64,000 bases of DNA, taken from JAXDAY01 sp034679345. GTDB lineage: Bacteria > Eisenbacteria > RBG-16-71-46 > CAIMUX01 > VGJL01. The notes below the pieces were generated by a model. It was not told where the DNA came from. It was given only the letters and a program-made list of their open reading frames with translations, and did no database searches. Positions 16,151 through 23,956 of the stretch are shown piece by piece (positions within the stretch are counted from its first letter, which is position 1; every line of letters begins with the position of its first letter). The translations under genes and the position numbers were made by a program. The stretch lies in assembly GCA_034679345.1 (NCBI GenBank), contig JAXDAY010000014.1, positions 1 to 64,000 on the forward strand, in the 5' to 3' direction.

Positions 16151-18122
16151 GAAGACTCCTTGACGCCAGGTTGCCGTCGAGCGCCGCCGCGACTTCCTTC
16201 GCCGCCACCTTGCCGCGCAGAATCGCCATCGATCGGCCCATCGCCATGCGCCGGAGCCGATCGGGATCGCCGCCGCCGGACTCCTTGGCGCAGCTCTCCA
16301 ATTGCCGGCGCGCGATCTCCTTCCAGCCGGCGGGCGCGATGCCGAGGCCCTCGATCTCGAGGATCTCGCCCACGCTCATCGCAGGCAGATGCGCCATCTT
16401 GCGCACGATCGTTTCCCAGGCCTCGCGCAGTTGCGGCCGTCTCCCGATCTCCTGGAAGAGCTCGCACCACCGCTCATCGGCGATCGTGGAGACATCGACC
16501 CCAGCGCGGCGAAGCCCCTTCAATCGCTCTCCGAAGAAGAAGCAGGCCGTCCGAAGATCGGCTCCGCAGGATCCGACCACCCGGTCCACGAGGGAGGCGC
16601 CATTCCGCCTGATGAGGTAGTGGATCGTCGAGACCGGGACGCCCACGGCGCTGTACCGCTCCTCGCGCTCCCACGGCCGCGGAGCGAGCTTATCGCGCAG
16701 GCGCTCGACCCGCTCGCGCGTGACGAGGGAGGGAGGACTGTCGGTGTCCGGATACATCCGGTCGGGGCCCGGGAGGATTCTCTCGAAGTCGGTGCGTCCG
16801 TCGGGGAAGGGTTGTCTCGTCTCGTTGGGCACGCCATCGAGGGCGTCGGCGAAGCGCGTGCGGATTTCCTCCATCGCCGTCACGGTGTCCTCTACGGAGC
16901 CCCAGATGATCACGACGGCGTCTCCGGGGTCGCACTTGAGCCGGGCCCGAAGCCGGCGCAGATCGGCGACGGAGCCTTCGTAGTCGGGCCACTTCTCGTC
17001 GTGATAGAGGATCGGGGTTTGATCGAGGCCAGCGATCACGCGGATGCGCCCGGCCAGCTCGGAGGCGAAGGTGAGGTCCGGCTGCGTGGGCCAGCTGAGC
17101 GTGCCAGCGAGCCCCTTCAACAGGACGGCGCGCACGCAGAAGACGTCCGATCGGAGCTCGAAGCCCACGCGCCTGCCCGTCGACTCGATCCACCGATTCC
17201 ACGACTCGGCCCTGAGGAGATCGAGCGCGCAGGAGGCGAAGATATCGGTCACATCGAAGCTGTCGATCCTGAGATCGGCGGGAGCAGAGAAGCCGCGATG
17301 GTGCAGCTCATCGCGGAGCTTCAGGAGATTCATCTGGCGGATCGCCTCGCCGTGGACGAGCCGCCGCGCCCAGTGCGCTTGCGGCACGCCTTTGATCTCC
17401 ACGCGCCTCCCGCCGCGGACTGAGACGTTCACGTCCTGCCGGCTGGCGCCGATCCCGACACGCACATGCCCCGTGCTCCGGCAGACGCGGCCCACGAGCA
17501 GGATCGCCTCCTCGACCTCCTCGGGCGTGCGGAGATCGGGTCCGGTCACCGTCTCGATGAGCGGCATTCCGAGGCGGTCCGTGCGCCAGACGATCAGGTG
17601 CCCGCGGTCGGAGACCTCGCGGCAGGAGTCCTCCTCCACGCTCACCTGCGTGATCGAGATCTCGCGGCCGCGAAACGGCAGGCGGCCGTTCACGCCGACG
17701 ATCGCGGTGCGCTGGAAGCCAGTCGGGATCGAGCCGTCGAGGTACTGCTTGCGGGCGATGTGCACCTCATCGACGATGTCGCAGCCGAGCATGAGACACT
17801 GCTCGATCGCGACGTCGATCGCCTGCTGGTTCACGAGGAACGGCGGCGTGTCGTCCATTTCGTAAGTGCAGACGTTCTCCTTGTGCAGCAAATAGATGAT
17901 GTTCTTCTTGGTCCGAAACTCCATGAGCGCCGTCCCGTCGTACTCGCCGAGCTCCGAGAGGGTCGGGCGCATGTGCCGCAGGACCTCCCCGTCGTGGGTC
18001 TCGGTGTAGCGGCCGGCGGGGCAGTGGCAGAACATCTTGGTGTCGGTCAGGAGTTGCTGGTGAACTTCCAGCCCGGCCCTCAGGCCGAGCTCCTGGTAAT
18101 CGATCGATGGGACGCTCTGCAA
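16137..18122 (-). CDS. gatE: Archaeal-type Glu-tRNA(Gln) amidotransferase subunit E
   Basis: 661 residues. GatE is the GatB-related subunit that activates Glu-tRNA(Gln) with ATP and transfers ammonia to it. The N-terminal cradle reads 'ELGLRAGLEVHQQLLTDTKMFCHCP' (about 11-35), with 'GVGASRQDVNVSVRGG'-like catalytic region at about 220-240. An insert at about 300-440 matches the AspRS-like (GAD) domain found in GatE but not in bacterial GatB. It is followed by the GatE signature 'LPGPDRMYPDTDSPP' and a YqeY-like helical tail. The length suits GatE (about 630) rather than GatB (about 480). The start is TTG with GGAG 10 nt upstream; no in-frame ATG precedes the conserved region. It lies 158 nt downstream of the PD40 gene, possibly in the same transcript. 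Confidence 0.93.
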   Translation of the reverse strand: MQSVPSIDYQELGLRAGLEVHQQLLTDTKMFCHCPAGRYTETHDGEVLRHMRPTLSELGEYDGTALMEFRTKKNIIYLLHKENVCTYEMDDTPPFLVNQQAIDVAIEQCLMLGCDIVDEVHIARKQYLDGSIPTGFQRTAIVGVNGRLPFRGREISITQVSVEEDSCREVSDRGHLIVWRTDRLGMPLIETVTGPDLRTPEEVEEAILLVGRVCRSTGHVRVGIGASRQDVNVSVRGGRRVEIKGVPQAHWARRLVHGEAIRQMNLLKLRDELHHRGFSAPADLRIDSFDVTDIFASCALDLLRAESWNRWIESTGRRVGFELRSDVFCVRAVLLKGLAGTLSWPTQPDLTFASELAGRIRVIAGLDQTPILYHDEKWPDYEGSVADLRRLRARLKCDPGDAVVIIWGSVEDTVTAMEEIRTRFADALDGVPNETRQPFPDGRTDFERILPGPDRMYPDTDSPPSLVTRERVERLRDKLAPRPWEREERYSAVGVPVSTIHYLIRRNGASLVDRVVGSCGADLRTACFFFGERLKGLRRAGVDVSTIADERWCELFQEIGRRPQLREAWETIVRKMAHLPAMSVGEILEIEGLGIAPAGWKEIARRQLESCAKESGGGDPDRLRRMAMGRSMAILRGKVAAKEVAAALDGNLASRSLHGGR

Positions 18123-18280
18123 GTTGGTTCATCTCCTTTTGTGGCGATACCCGGGAGAGCATAGCCGCGAATCGCTTCTCGGGAAAGCGCTGTGTGGGCC
18201 TGCAGTTGGCGGCTGTCGCAACCACGGGGACACGGCTCACGCCATGGGAGCGTCCATCGCCCTTGCCACGGGAACGGCTC

Positions 18281-19573
18281 TCAACGCTTCCCGCTGAGTT
18301 CGGCGAGGAAGGCGGCATCGACCCAGTACATGTCGCCGCAGAGGGAGAAGAAGAGGTACTTCCCATCCGGTGTGAGCGCCCCCTGACCGACGGGCGGAAT
18401 CCCCAGGCGATCACAGAGCGGAACGATCTCTCCCCAGGATCCGTCGGCCTGGCGGAACACGACATAGAGACCTTCACCAGGTTGCCGGTAGGTGTCGAAG
18501 ACCATGAAGCTCTCATCGGGGGCGATGTATGGATGGGCGTCGGGCGCCCCAGAGTTGATCCCGGCGGGGAGCGCCTCCGGCTCGGCGAAGCCGTCTCCCG
18601 CGGGCGGTCGGCGGACGATGATGCCATAGTCGGGACGCTGGGTGATCTCGGTGTAGTAAAGAACCCCATTCGAGGCCACAGTCGGGTACATGCCGATGAA
18701 GAGTTTCGTGGGTGGGCCCCAACCGGACCCGCTTCGCTGCGCGACATGGATCGCGCGCTCAGCGTGCGCGTCCGCCCGACCGCAGAAGAAGATTCTCTTC
18801 CCGTCGGGGGCGACGCTGGCCTCCTCGGTGAGATGCCTCTCGTCGATCAGGTGGATCGGCTGCGGCGCCGTCCATCCCTCGGCTGTCCAGCGGCAGACCA
18901 TCGTGCCCACGCCGCTACGTGAAAAGTAGATCTCCCGGCCATCGGGGGTGAATGTGATGGAGTACTCGTTCTCCGTCGTGTTGACGATGCCGGGGGCGAA
19001 GACCTCGGGCCTGCTTCCCGGCGGCGTTTGCCCGAGATAGGGTCCCTGTAACCCGGTGTTCTGCCCGGCCGCGTACTTCCCTTCCGCGGCGATCTCCGCG
19101 CGGATGGTGACAAGGAGGCCGTCGAGATTCTCCAGCATCCATGCGATGTCGGTTCTTGTGGAATCCATGATCGCCGCCTTCGAGAGGGCGGTCCGAGCGG
19201 ACTCGAGATCTCCAGCCTGTAGATGGGCATTGGCTCGCTCCGGCCAGTAGCGTGGCGAACCCCCGAAGAGCGGCTCAAGCGTCTCGATCAGAGCGAGCGA
19301 TTCGGTCCGCCTTCGCGTCTGGCGCAGTCGCATCGGGAGCGCGCGGAGCAGCTCGAATGGGTCGATCTCGTAGGCGCCAGTCGTATCGGCGATGATCTCG
19401 CACAGGCGCGCTCTCGCGGCGTCGAGCCCCTGGGTCTCAAGGACCTGCTCGAAGATCGCGGCCGCCGAAGACTCGCCCTGCGGGACGGATTCCGGTTGGG
19501 CGCCGATGTGAGCGGGAGACGAGGTCAGGACGGCGAGCAGGGTCGCCATGGGAGCCAAGCGCGCGGCCTTCAT
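18281..19573 (-). CDS. Secreted TPR and PD40/WD40-like propeller protein
   Basis: 430 residues from an ATG with AAGGAGG 7 nt upstream; the frame is open further back but lacks support. Signal peptide at about 1-26 ('ATLLAVLTSSPAHIGAQ'), TPR-like helices to about 150, then PD40 blades such as 'ITFTPDGREIYFSRSG', 'ASVAPDGKRIFFCGRAD' and 'ALTPDGKYLFFSL'. TolB-type propellers of this kind are periplasmic or secreted. It has no C-terminal sorting domain. Function unknown. The inverted-repeat element A lies immediately upstream (19605), between this gene and any upstream promoter, so the element may supply or disrupt its promoter. Confidence 0.8.
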   Translation of the reverse strand: MKAARLAPMATLLAVLTSSPAHIGAQPESVPQGESSAAAIFEQVLETQGLDAARARLCEIIADTTGAYEIDPFELLRALPMRLRQTRRRTESLALIETLEPLFGGSPRYWPERANAHLQAGDLESARTALSKAAIMDSTRTDIAWMLENLDGLLVTIRAEIAAEGKYAAGQNTGLQGPYLGQTPPGSRPEVFAPGIVNTTENEYSITFTPDGREIYFSRSGVGTMVCRWTAEGWTAPQPIHLIDERHLTEEASVAPDGKRIFFCGRADAHAERAIHVAQRSGSGWGPPTKLFIGMYPTVASNGVLYYTEITQRPDYGIIVRRPPAGDGFAEPEALPAGINSGAPDAHPYIAPDESFMVFDTYRQPGEGLYVVFRQADGSWGEIVPLCDRLGIPPVGQGALTPDGKYLFFSLCGDMYWVDAAFLAELSGKR

Positions 19574-19604
19574 GGGATGCCTCCTTGTTGGCGCAAACCA
19601 GCAG

Positions 19605-20128
19605 GTTGTGGCGCGAAGATTGGAGGAGATTGCGCTGCCATCAAATATGGGCCCCATCCGCCGAGTTGGCAACGGCCCGCTCCCACAATCGGATTGGCAC
19701 CCTTGTGGTCATCTCCCCAGCCATCGAGCAGAACCGACGATTCCTCGACGCCCCGCGAACATCCCTGTCCCATCCAAAGGCTAGCTCATCCTTCACTTCA
19801 CCGATGGTCCCCTGCGTCGCAAGGGAACGATCAGCGTCGCGCAGAAGCGTCGACGTAGCGACTGCTCGAGGGGCGAAGCCATCCTCAGAGGAAGCTGCCG
19901 CGCGGGTTGTGGGGGTCGTGTGGCTCGCCGCAGATACGGGGACCTTGGCCTTGAGCGGGCGAGAGACGGCGCGCAGGCTCACCTGCGCGCCTCGGAAGCC
20001 GGGCGTGGAGAACACACGATCGCCGCAATGCCGGGTAAACGGTTGATGGCGATAGCCCGGGTCTGAGACCCCGGATCGAGGTCACGAAGCGGCGGGTCCC
20101 CCGCTGCCTCCAATCTTCGCGCCACAAC
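19605..20128. mobile_element. Non-autonomous inverted-repeat element, copy A
   Basis: A 524-bp stretch without a credible gene, bounded by perfect 22-bp inverted repeats beginning GTTGTGGCGCGAAGATTGG and continuing AGG. The 6-bp direct repeat CAGCAG flanks both sides (19599-19604 and 20129-20134) and fits a target-site duplication. Interior segments match copy B, for example GGCACCCTTGTGGTCA and CGACGATTCCTCGACGCC. The element fills most of the gap 19574-20238; the remainder (20135-20238) shows nothing recognisable. Confidence 0.75.
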
Positions 20129-20238
20129 CAGCAGAATGGGGAGAGACCCCGCCTGTGGCCTCTCCCCGGACTCAGCGCCTCGCTCGGTTCAGCAGTCGAC
20201 CCAAGAGGGGCGTCTGCCGGGCCGGCCGAGGGCGCAGT

Positions 20239-20541
20239 CTAGTACCGGCGGGACGAGCTGCTGCCGCCGTAGCTCCGGTCGCCGCCGCGATCCTCACGGG
20301 GCTTCGCCTCATTGACCGTGAGGGGCCGGCCTTTGAACTCGCGCCCGTTCAGCGCCTTGATCGCCGCATTCGCCTCGGCATCCGCGCTCATCTCGACGAA
20401 CCCGAAGCCCTTGCTCCGACCCGAATCGCGGTCGGTGATCACCTGCGCGCTCCGGACCGTCCCGTGACTCGCGAACATCGCCTCGAGATCGGCGTTGACG
20501 ACATCGAAGCTCAGATTGCCAACGTAAACCTTGGCACCCAT
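20239..20541 (-). CDS. Single-RRM RNA-binding protein
   Basis: 100 residues comprising one RNA-recognition motif: RNP2 'VYVGNL' (about 4-9) and RNP1 'KGFGFVEM' (about 43-50), with a glycine/serine/arginine-rich tail ('RGGDRSYGGSSSSRRY'). This is the bacterial Rbp plan known from cyanobacteria and many FCB bacteria, often linked to RNA chaperoning. The start 'MGAKVYVGNL' has AAAGGAG 9 nt upstream; eight extra N-terminal codons in the open frame are not needed. It is divergent from the histidine-kinase gene. Confidence 0.92.
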   Translation of the reverse strand: MGAKVYVGNLSFDVVNADLEAMFASHGTVRSAQVITDRDSGRSKGFGFVEMSADAEANAAIKALNGREFKGRPLTVNEAKPREDRGGDRSYGGSSSSRRY

Positions 20542-20811
20542 CGTGTTTCTCCTTTGGTGGGACACGGAAGATCCTGTTTCGTCTCTTCGGATCTCGTGAA
20601 GAGGGGCCCGATTTGGGACCTGCAGGAAAGACGATCGAGACCAAGCAGCGTGGGCAGAGATCTGAGGAAACCGCGCAGACCAGACTCTTTCGGCGAACCA
20701 ACTACCCGCATCCTAGGGGAAACGCCGGACCGATACCAGCAACTTCGGCGGCGTCTCCAAGACTCGCGTGATATGATCCCGAGGTCGAATCGGCCGGGAA
20801 GCGACATTCGT

Positions 20812-22767
20812 ATGCGGGTCGATCGACGGAAATGGAGCCCACGGGTGACGTTGCGCGCATGGAGGCGACCCGAGCGGGCGCTCTGGGAATGCTTGTCTCC
20901 TGGCGCCCTGCGACCCCTGCTCATCGCTGGCCTCATCTTGTCACTCCCCCTGGTGTCCCATGATCCCACCACCGCCCAGGAGCTCCCCTCGACCTCAGCC
21001 ATTCTCGTGATCTACTCCGGCAACCGCCTCCTCCCCTCGAATCTGAGCTTCGACGAGAGCCTGCGCGCCGCGCTCGGCGCCAGCGCCGGCGGGTCGATCG
21101 AGATCTGGAGCGAGTTCCTCGACGAAGTCCGCTTCCCGGCGCGCTACGAAGAGAGAACACGCGTCCTGATTCATGAGAAGTACGGCGAGCATCGTCCCGA
21201 TCTGGTGGTCGCAAGCAGCGCCCCGAGCCTCGCATTCTGCCTCCGGCAGAGGACTGACCTGTTCGATGGGATCCCGATCGTCTTCGCCGGTCTGGGCAAC
21301 GACAGCCTGAGTCGCGCGCCGCTGCCTCCCGGCATCACCGGGGCGCGCTCCAGGTTCGACGCGGCGGCGACGCTTCGCCTGGCATTGCGCCTGCACCCAA
21401 AGACACGACAGGTCTTCGTGATCCCGAACGCGGGGGGAATCGAGGGCGACTCGTCCATCGTGGACCCTGCGCAGCTCAGGGAAAGCGACTTCACGTTGCC
21501 CCTGCATCGCTTGACGCCGGAACCGCTGTCGCGTCTCCTCGATGACCTCGCCTCGGTACCCGCAAATAGCCTCGTCATGGATCTCTCGGAACACGGGAGC
21601 TACGGCGATCCTCCTGTCGCGCCGCATGAGGCGATGCGGCGGATCGCAGATGCGTCACGCGCGCCGATCTACGGGATCTTCGATCCGCTCGTGGGGCACG
21701 GCCTCGTAGCCGCAGTCGCGACGCCGGTCGACGCGAGCGCCCATGCGGCGGCGGCGCTCGTTCGCGACATCCTCGTCCGAGGCGAGGGAGAGTACCTGCC
21801 GGCCGCGAAGGATCTCGCCGCTACGCCGATCTTCGACTGGCGCGAGCTGCGCCGGTGGAATCTGCGTAAGGGCCAGCTTCCCGCCGGAAGTCTCGTCCGA
21901 TTCGAGCCGCTTTCCTTCTGGAGGCAACACCTCCTGCTCGTCATCACGGCCAGCGTCCTCTTCCTCCTCCAGAGCGGTCTCATCCTCTCGCTCGTCCTGC
22001 AGAGCCGCCGCCGCCGCCGGGCGGAGATCGAGGTTCGCCGCCGGCGCGAGGAGCTGGCCCACATGACGCGCGTCGCGACGATGGGAGAGCTGACGGCATC
22101 GCTCGCGCACGAGATCAACCAGCCCCTGACCGCCATCCTGAGCAACGCGCAGGCGGCCCAGAGCCTCCTGCGCTCCGATGGGGCGCATCGAGCGGAAGTG
22201 CAGGAGATCCTCTCCGACATAGTCGCCGACGATCAGCGCGCTGGCGAGGTCATCCGCCGCATGCGCGCCCTGCTCCGTAAGGGCGAGGTCAACCCGGTCG
22301 CGCTCGACCTGAACGAGCTGGTGGACGAGGTCGTCGGAATCGTGCACGGGGAGATGATCCTCCAGAACGTTTCGCTGGAGCTGGAGCTCTCGCCAAGTCG
22401 ACTGCCGATCTACGGGGATCGTGTCCAGCTCGAGCAGGTCCTCCTCAACTTGATCGTCAACGCGCTGGATGCCTTGAAGGAGGCCTCGGGCGGCAGTCGC
22501 AAGGTGATCGTCCGAACCCAGGCGATCGCCACCGATCGCTCGGTGGAAGTCTCAGTCCAGGACAACGGAGTCGGTCTGCCGATGGACATGACCGATCAGA
22601 TCTTCGAACCGTTCTACACGACCAAGTCGCAGGGATTGGGGCTCGGGCTTGCGATCTGCCGATCGATCATCCAGACTCACGGCGGACGGATCGGCACGAG
22701 ACGCAACGCCGGCAAGGGCGCGACCTTCTGGTTCAAATTGCCGGCGACGGAGGAAAATCGAGCGTGA
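20812..22767 (+). CDS. Sensor histidine kinase with periplasmic ABC-binding-protein-like domain
   Basis: 651 residues. Signal-like helix at about 38-58, then a periplasmic domain (about 65-350) resembling the ABC_sub_bind superfamily ('ILVIYSGNRLLPSNLSFDESLRAAL', 'PDLVVASSAPSLAF', 'GIPIVFAGLG'), a membrane helix at about 366-388, and a HisKA/HATPase core: H-box 'LAHEINQPLTAILSN' with the phosphorylated His near 433, N-box 'LNLIVNALDAL', G1 'DNGVGLP' and G2 'GLGLGLAI'. The open frame extends upstream through intergenic DNA; the ATG at 20812 (or 20773) fits the signal sequence best. The stop overlaps the start of the FixJ-like regulator (GTGA). It probably senses a small ligand in the periplasm. 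Confidence 0.88.
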   Translation: MRVDRRKWSPRVTLRAWRRPERALWECLSPGALRPLLIAGLILSLPLVSHDPTTAQELPSTSAILVIYSGNRLLPSNLSFDESLRAALGASAGGSIEIWSEFLDEVRFPARYEERTRVLIHEKYGEHRPDLVVASSAPSLAFCLRQRTDLFDGIPIVFAGLGNDSLSRAPLPPGITGARSRFDAAATLRLALRLHPKTRQVFVIPNAGGIEGDSSIVDPAQLRESDFTLPLHRLTPEPLSRLLDDLASVPANSLVMDLSEHGSYGDPPVAPHEAMRRIADASRAPIYGIFDPLVGHGLVAAVATPVDASAHAAAALVRDILVRGEGEYLPAAKDLAATPIFDWRELRRWNLRKGQLPAGSLVRFEPLSFWRQHLLLVITASVLFLLQSGLILSLVLQSRRRRRAEIEVRRRREELAHMTRVATMGELTASLAHEINQPLTAILSNAQAAQSLLRSDGAHRAEVQEILSDIVADDQRAGEVIRRMRALLRKGEVNPVALDLNELVDEVVGIVHGEMILQNVSLELELSPSRLPIYGDRVQLEQVLLNLIVNALDALKEASGGSRKVIVRTQAIATDRSVEVSVQDNGVGLPMDMTDQIFEPFYTTKSQGLGLGLAICRSIIQTHGGRIGTRRNAGKGATFWFKLPATEENRA

Positions 22768-23384
22768 TCTCGGCGGAGCCGATCGTCTTCGTGGTGGACG
22801 ACGAATCTTCGGTGCGCAAGAGCCTGGGGCGTCTCCTCAAGGCGGCCGGCTATAGCGTCGAGCTCTTCGCGTCGGCCCAGGAGTTTCTGGATCGGCCCCG
22901 AGAGAACGAAGTCGGCTGCCTGGTTCTGGATATCGAGATGCCCGATCTCAACGGGCTGGAGCTGCAGCAGGTGCTCGCCCGAAGCGATCACCCGATGCCG
23001 ATCGTCTTCATCACCGGCCACGGCAGCATCCCCACGAGTGTGCAGGCCATGAAGGCCGGGGCGACCGATTTCCTGTCGAAGCCGTTCGATGCGAAAGACC
23101 TCTTCGAGGCGATCGACCGCGCCCTGAAGAAGGCCGGGCAGGAATCAGGAGCGCTGGAGGCCGCGCGGGAGGCAAAGCTGCGCCTCGCGAGTCTCACGCC
23201 GCGCGAGCACCAGGTGCTGCTCCATGTGCTCGCCGGCGAGATGAACAAGCAGATCGCCACCGCACTCGGCGCCTCGGAGAAGACCATCAAGGTGCACCGG
23301 GGCCGGGTCATGCACAAGCTGCGCGTTCAATCGGTCGCCGACCTCGTCCGGCTCTGCGAGAAGGCGGGCATCCGCATCACCTGA
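22764..23384 (+). CDS. FixJ/NarL-type response regulator
   Basis: 206 residues: receiver domain (about 5-120) with acidic pocket 'VVDDES', phospho-acceptor Asp56 in 'LVLDIEMP', a conserved Thr in 'VFITGHG' and Lys in 'LSKPF', then a LuxR-type DNA-binding domain ('LTPREHQVLLHVLAGEMNKQIATALGASEKTIKVHRGRVMHKL', about 147-190). It is translationally coupled to the histidine kinase and is its clear partner. It should activate transcription on phosphorylation; targets are unknown. Confidence 0.93.
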   Translation: MISAEPIVFVVDDESSVRKSLGRLLKAAGYSVELFASAQEFLDRPRENEVGCLVLDIEMPDLNGLELQQVLARSDHPMPIVFITGHGSIPTSVQAMKAGATDFLSKPFDAKDLFEAIDRALKKAGQESGALEAAREAKLRLASLTPREHQVLLHVLAGEMNKQIATALGASEKTIKVHRGRVMHKLRVQSVADLVRLCEKAGIRIT

Positions 23385-23458
23385 GGCCCGAGCCATTCCC
23401 CCGTTTGTGACACTGAAGTCCCATATCGCCCCATGCCTCTATCCGTCACCTTCCAGCT

Positions 23459-23830
23459 GTGAGTTCACGTCTCTTCTCGGTCGTGATCGATGACGACGTG
23501 TCGGTCTGCAAAGCCCTCTGCCGTCTCCTGCGCGCGGCAGGATTAGATGCGAGAGGCTACACCTCAGCCGAGGACTTCCTTGACGCATCGCTTCCCAACG
23601 AGCCCGACTGCCTCGTACTGGACATTCACATGCCGGGCCTGAGCGGTCCGGCGCTCCGCGACCAGCTCCAGGCAATGGGCCGCCGGATCCCGGTCGTGTT
23701 CATCACGGGACACGCCACCGAAGAGGACGCTACCGACTCAGCGGACGCCCTGGTGCTTCGCAAGCCATTCACAGCTCATGCGTTGCTCGATGCGATCCAC
23801 TCAGTGACGGGGTCGGAAGTCGGCCAGTGA
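23459..23830 (+). CDS. Receiver-only response regulator
   Basis: 123 residues, receiver domain alone: acidic residues 'IDDD' at 10-13, phospho-acceptor Asp55 in 'LVLDIHMPG', 'VFITGHA' and 'LRKPF'. It has no output domain. It follows the FixJ-like regulator by 74 nt and may act as a phosphate sink, a second receiver for the same kinase, or a competitor of the first regulator. The start is GTG with no strong ribosome site, so the precise N-terminus is uncertain. Confidence 0.82.
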   Translation: MSSRLFSVVIDDDVSVCKALCRLLRAAGLDARGYTSAEDFLDASLPNEPDCLVLDIHMPGLSGPALRDQLQAMGRRIPVVFITGHATEEDATDSADALVLRKPFTAHALLDAIHSVTGSEVGQ

Positions 23831-23956
23831 CCCGGGCGATGATGAACCGGCAACGACATAGGACCAAAGGCCCATAGGCCCCCCCACTCGTCGGCGGTTA
23901 CATGGAGAGCAGAATGCCGCGGACGGACTTCAGATCGTTCTAAACCCGGAGGCGCG

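Noticed and set aside
17767..18747. 326-aa frame with an ATG and good ribosome site overlapping the gatE start
   Set aside because: It begins at a GGAG-preceded ATG in the wrong frame and runs antisense-like through gatE without motifs; gatE's TTG start agrees with family alignments.
20155..20811. Upstream 220 codons of the histidine-kinase frame
   Set aside because: This stretch overlaps the RRM gene on the other strand and has no homology pattern; the signal-anchor and later ATG define a better start.
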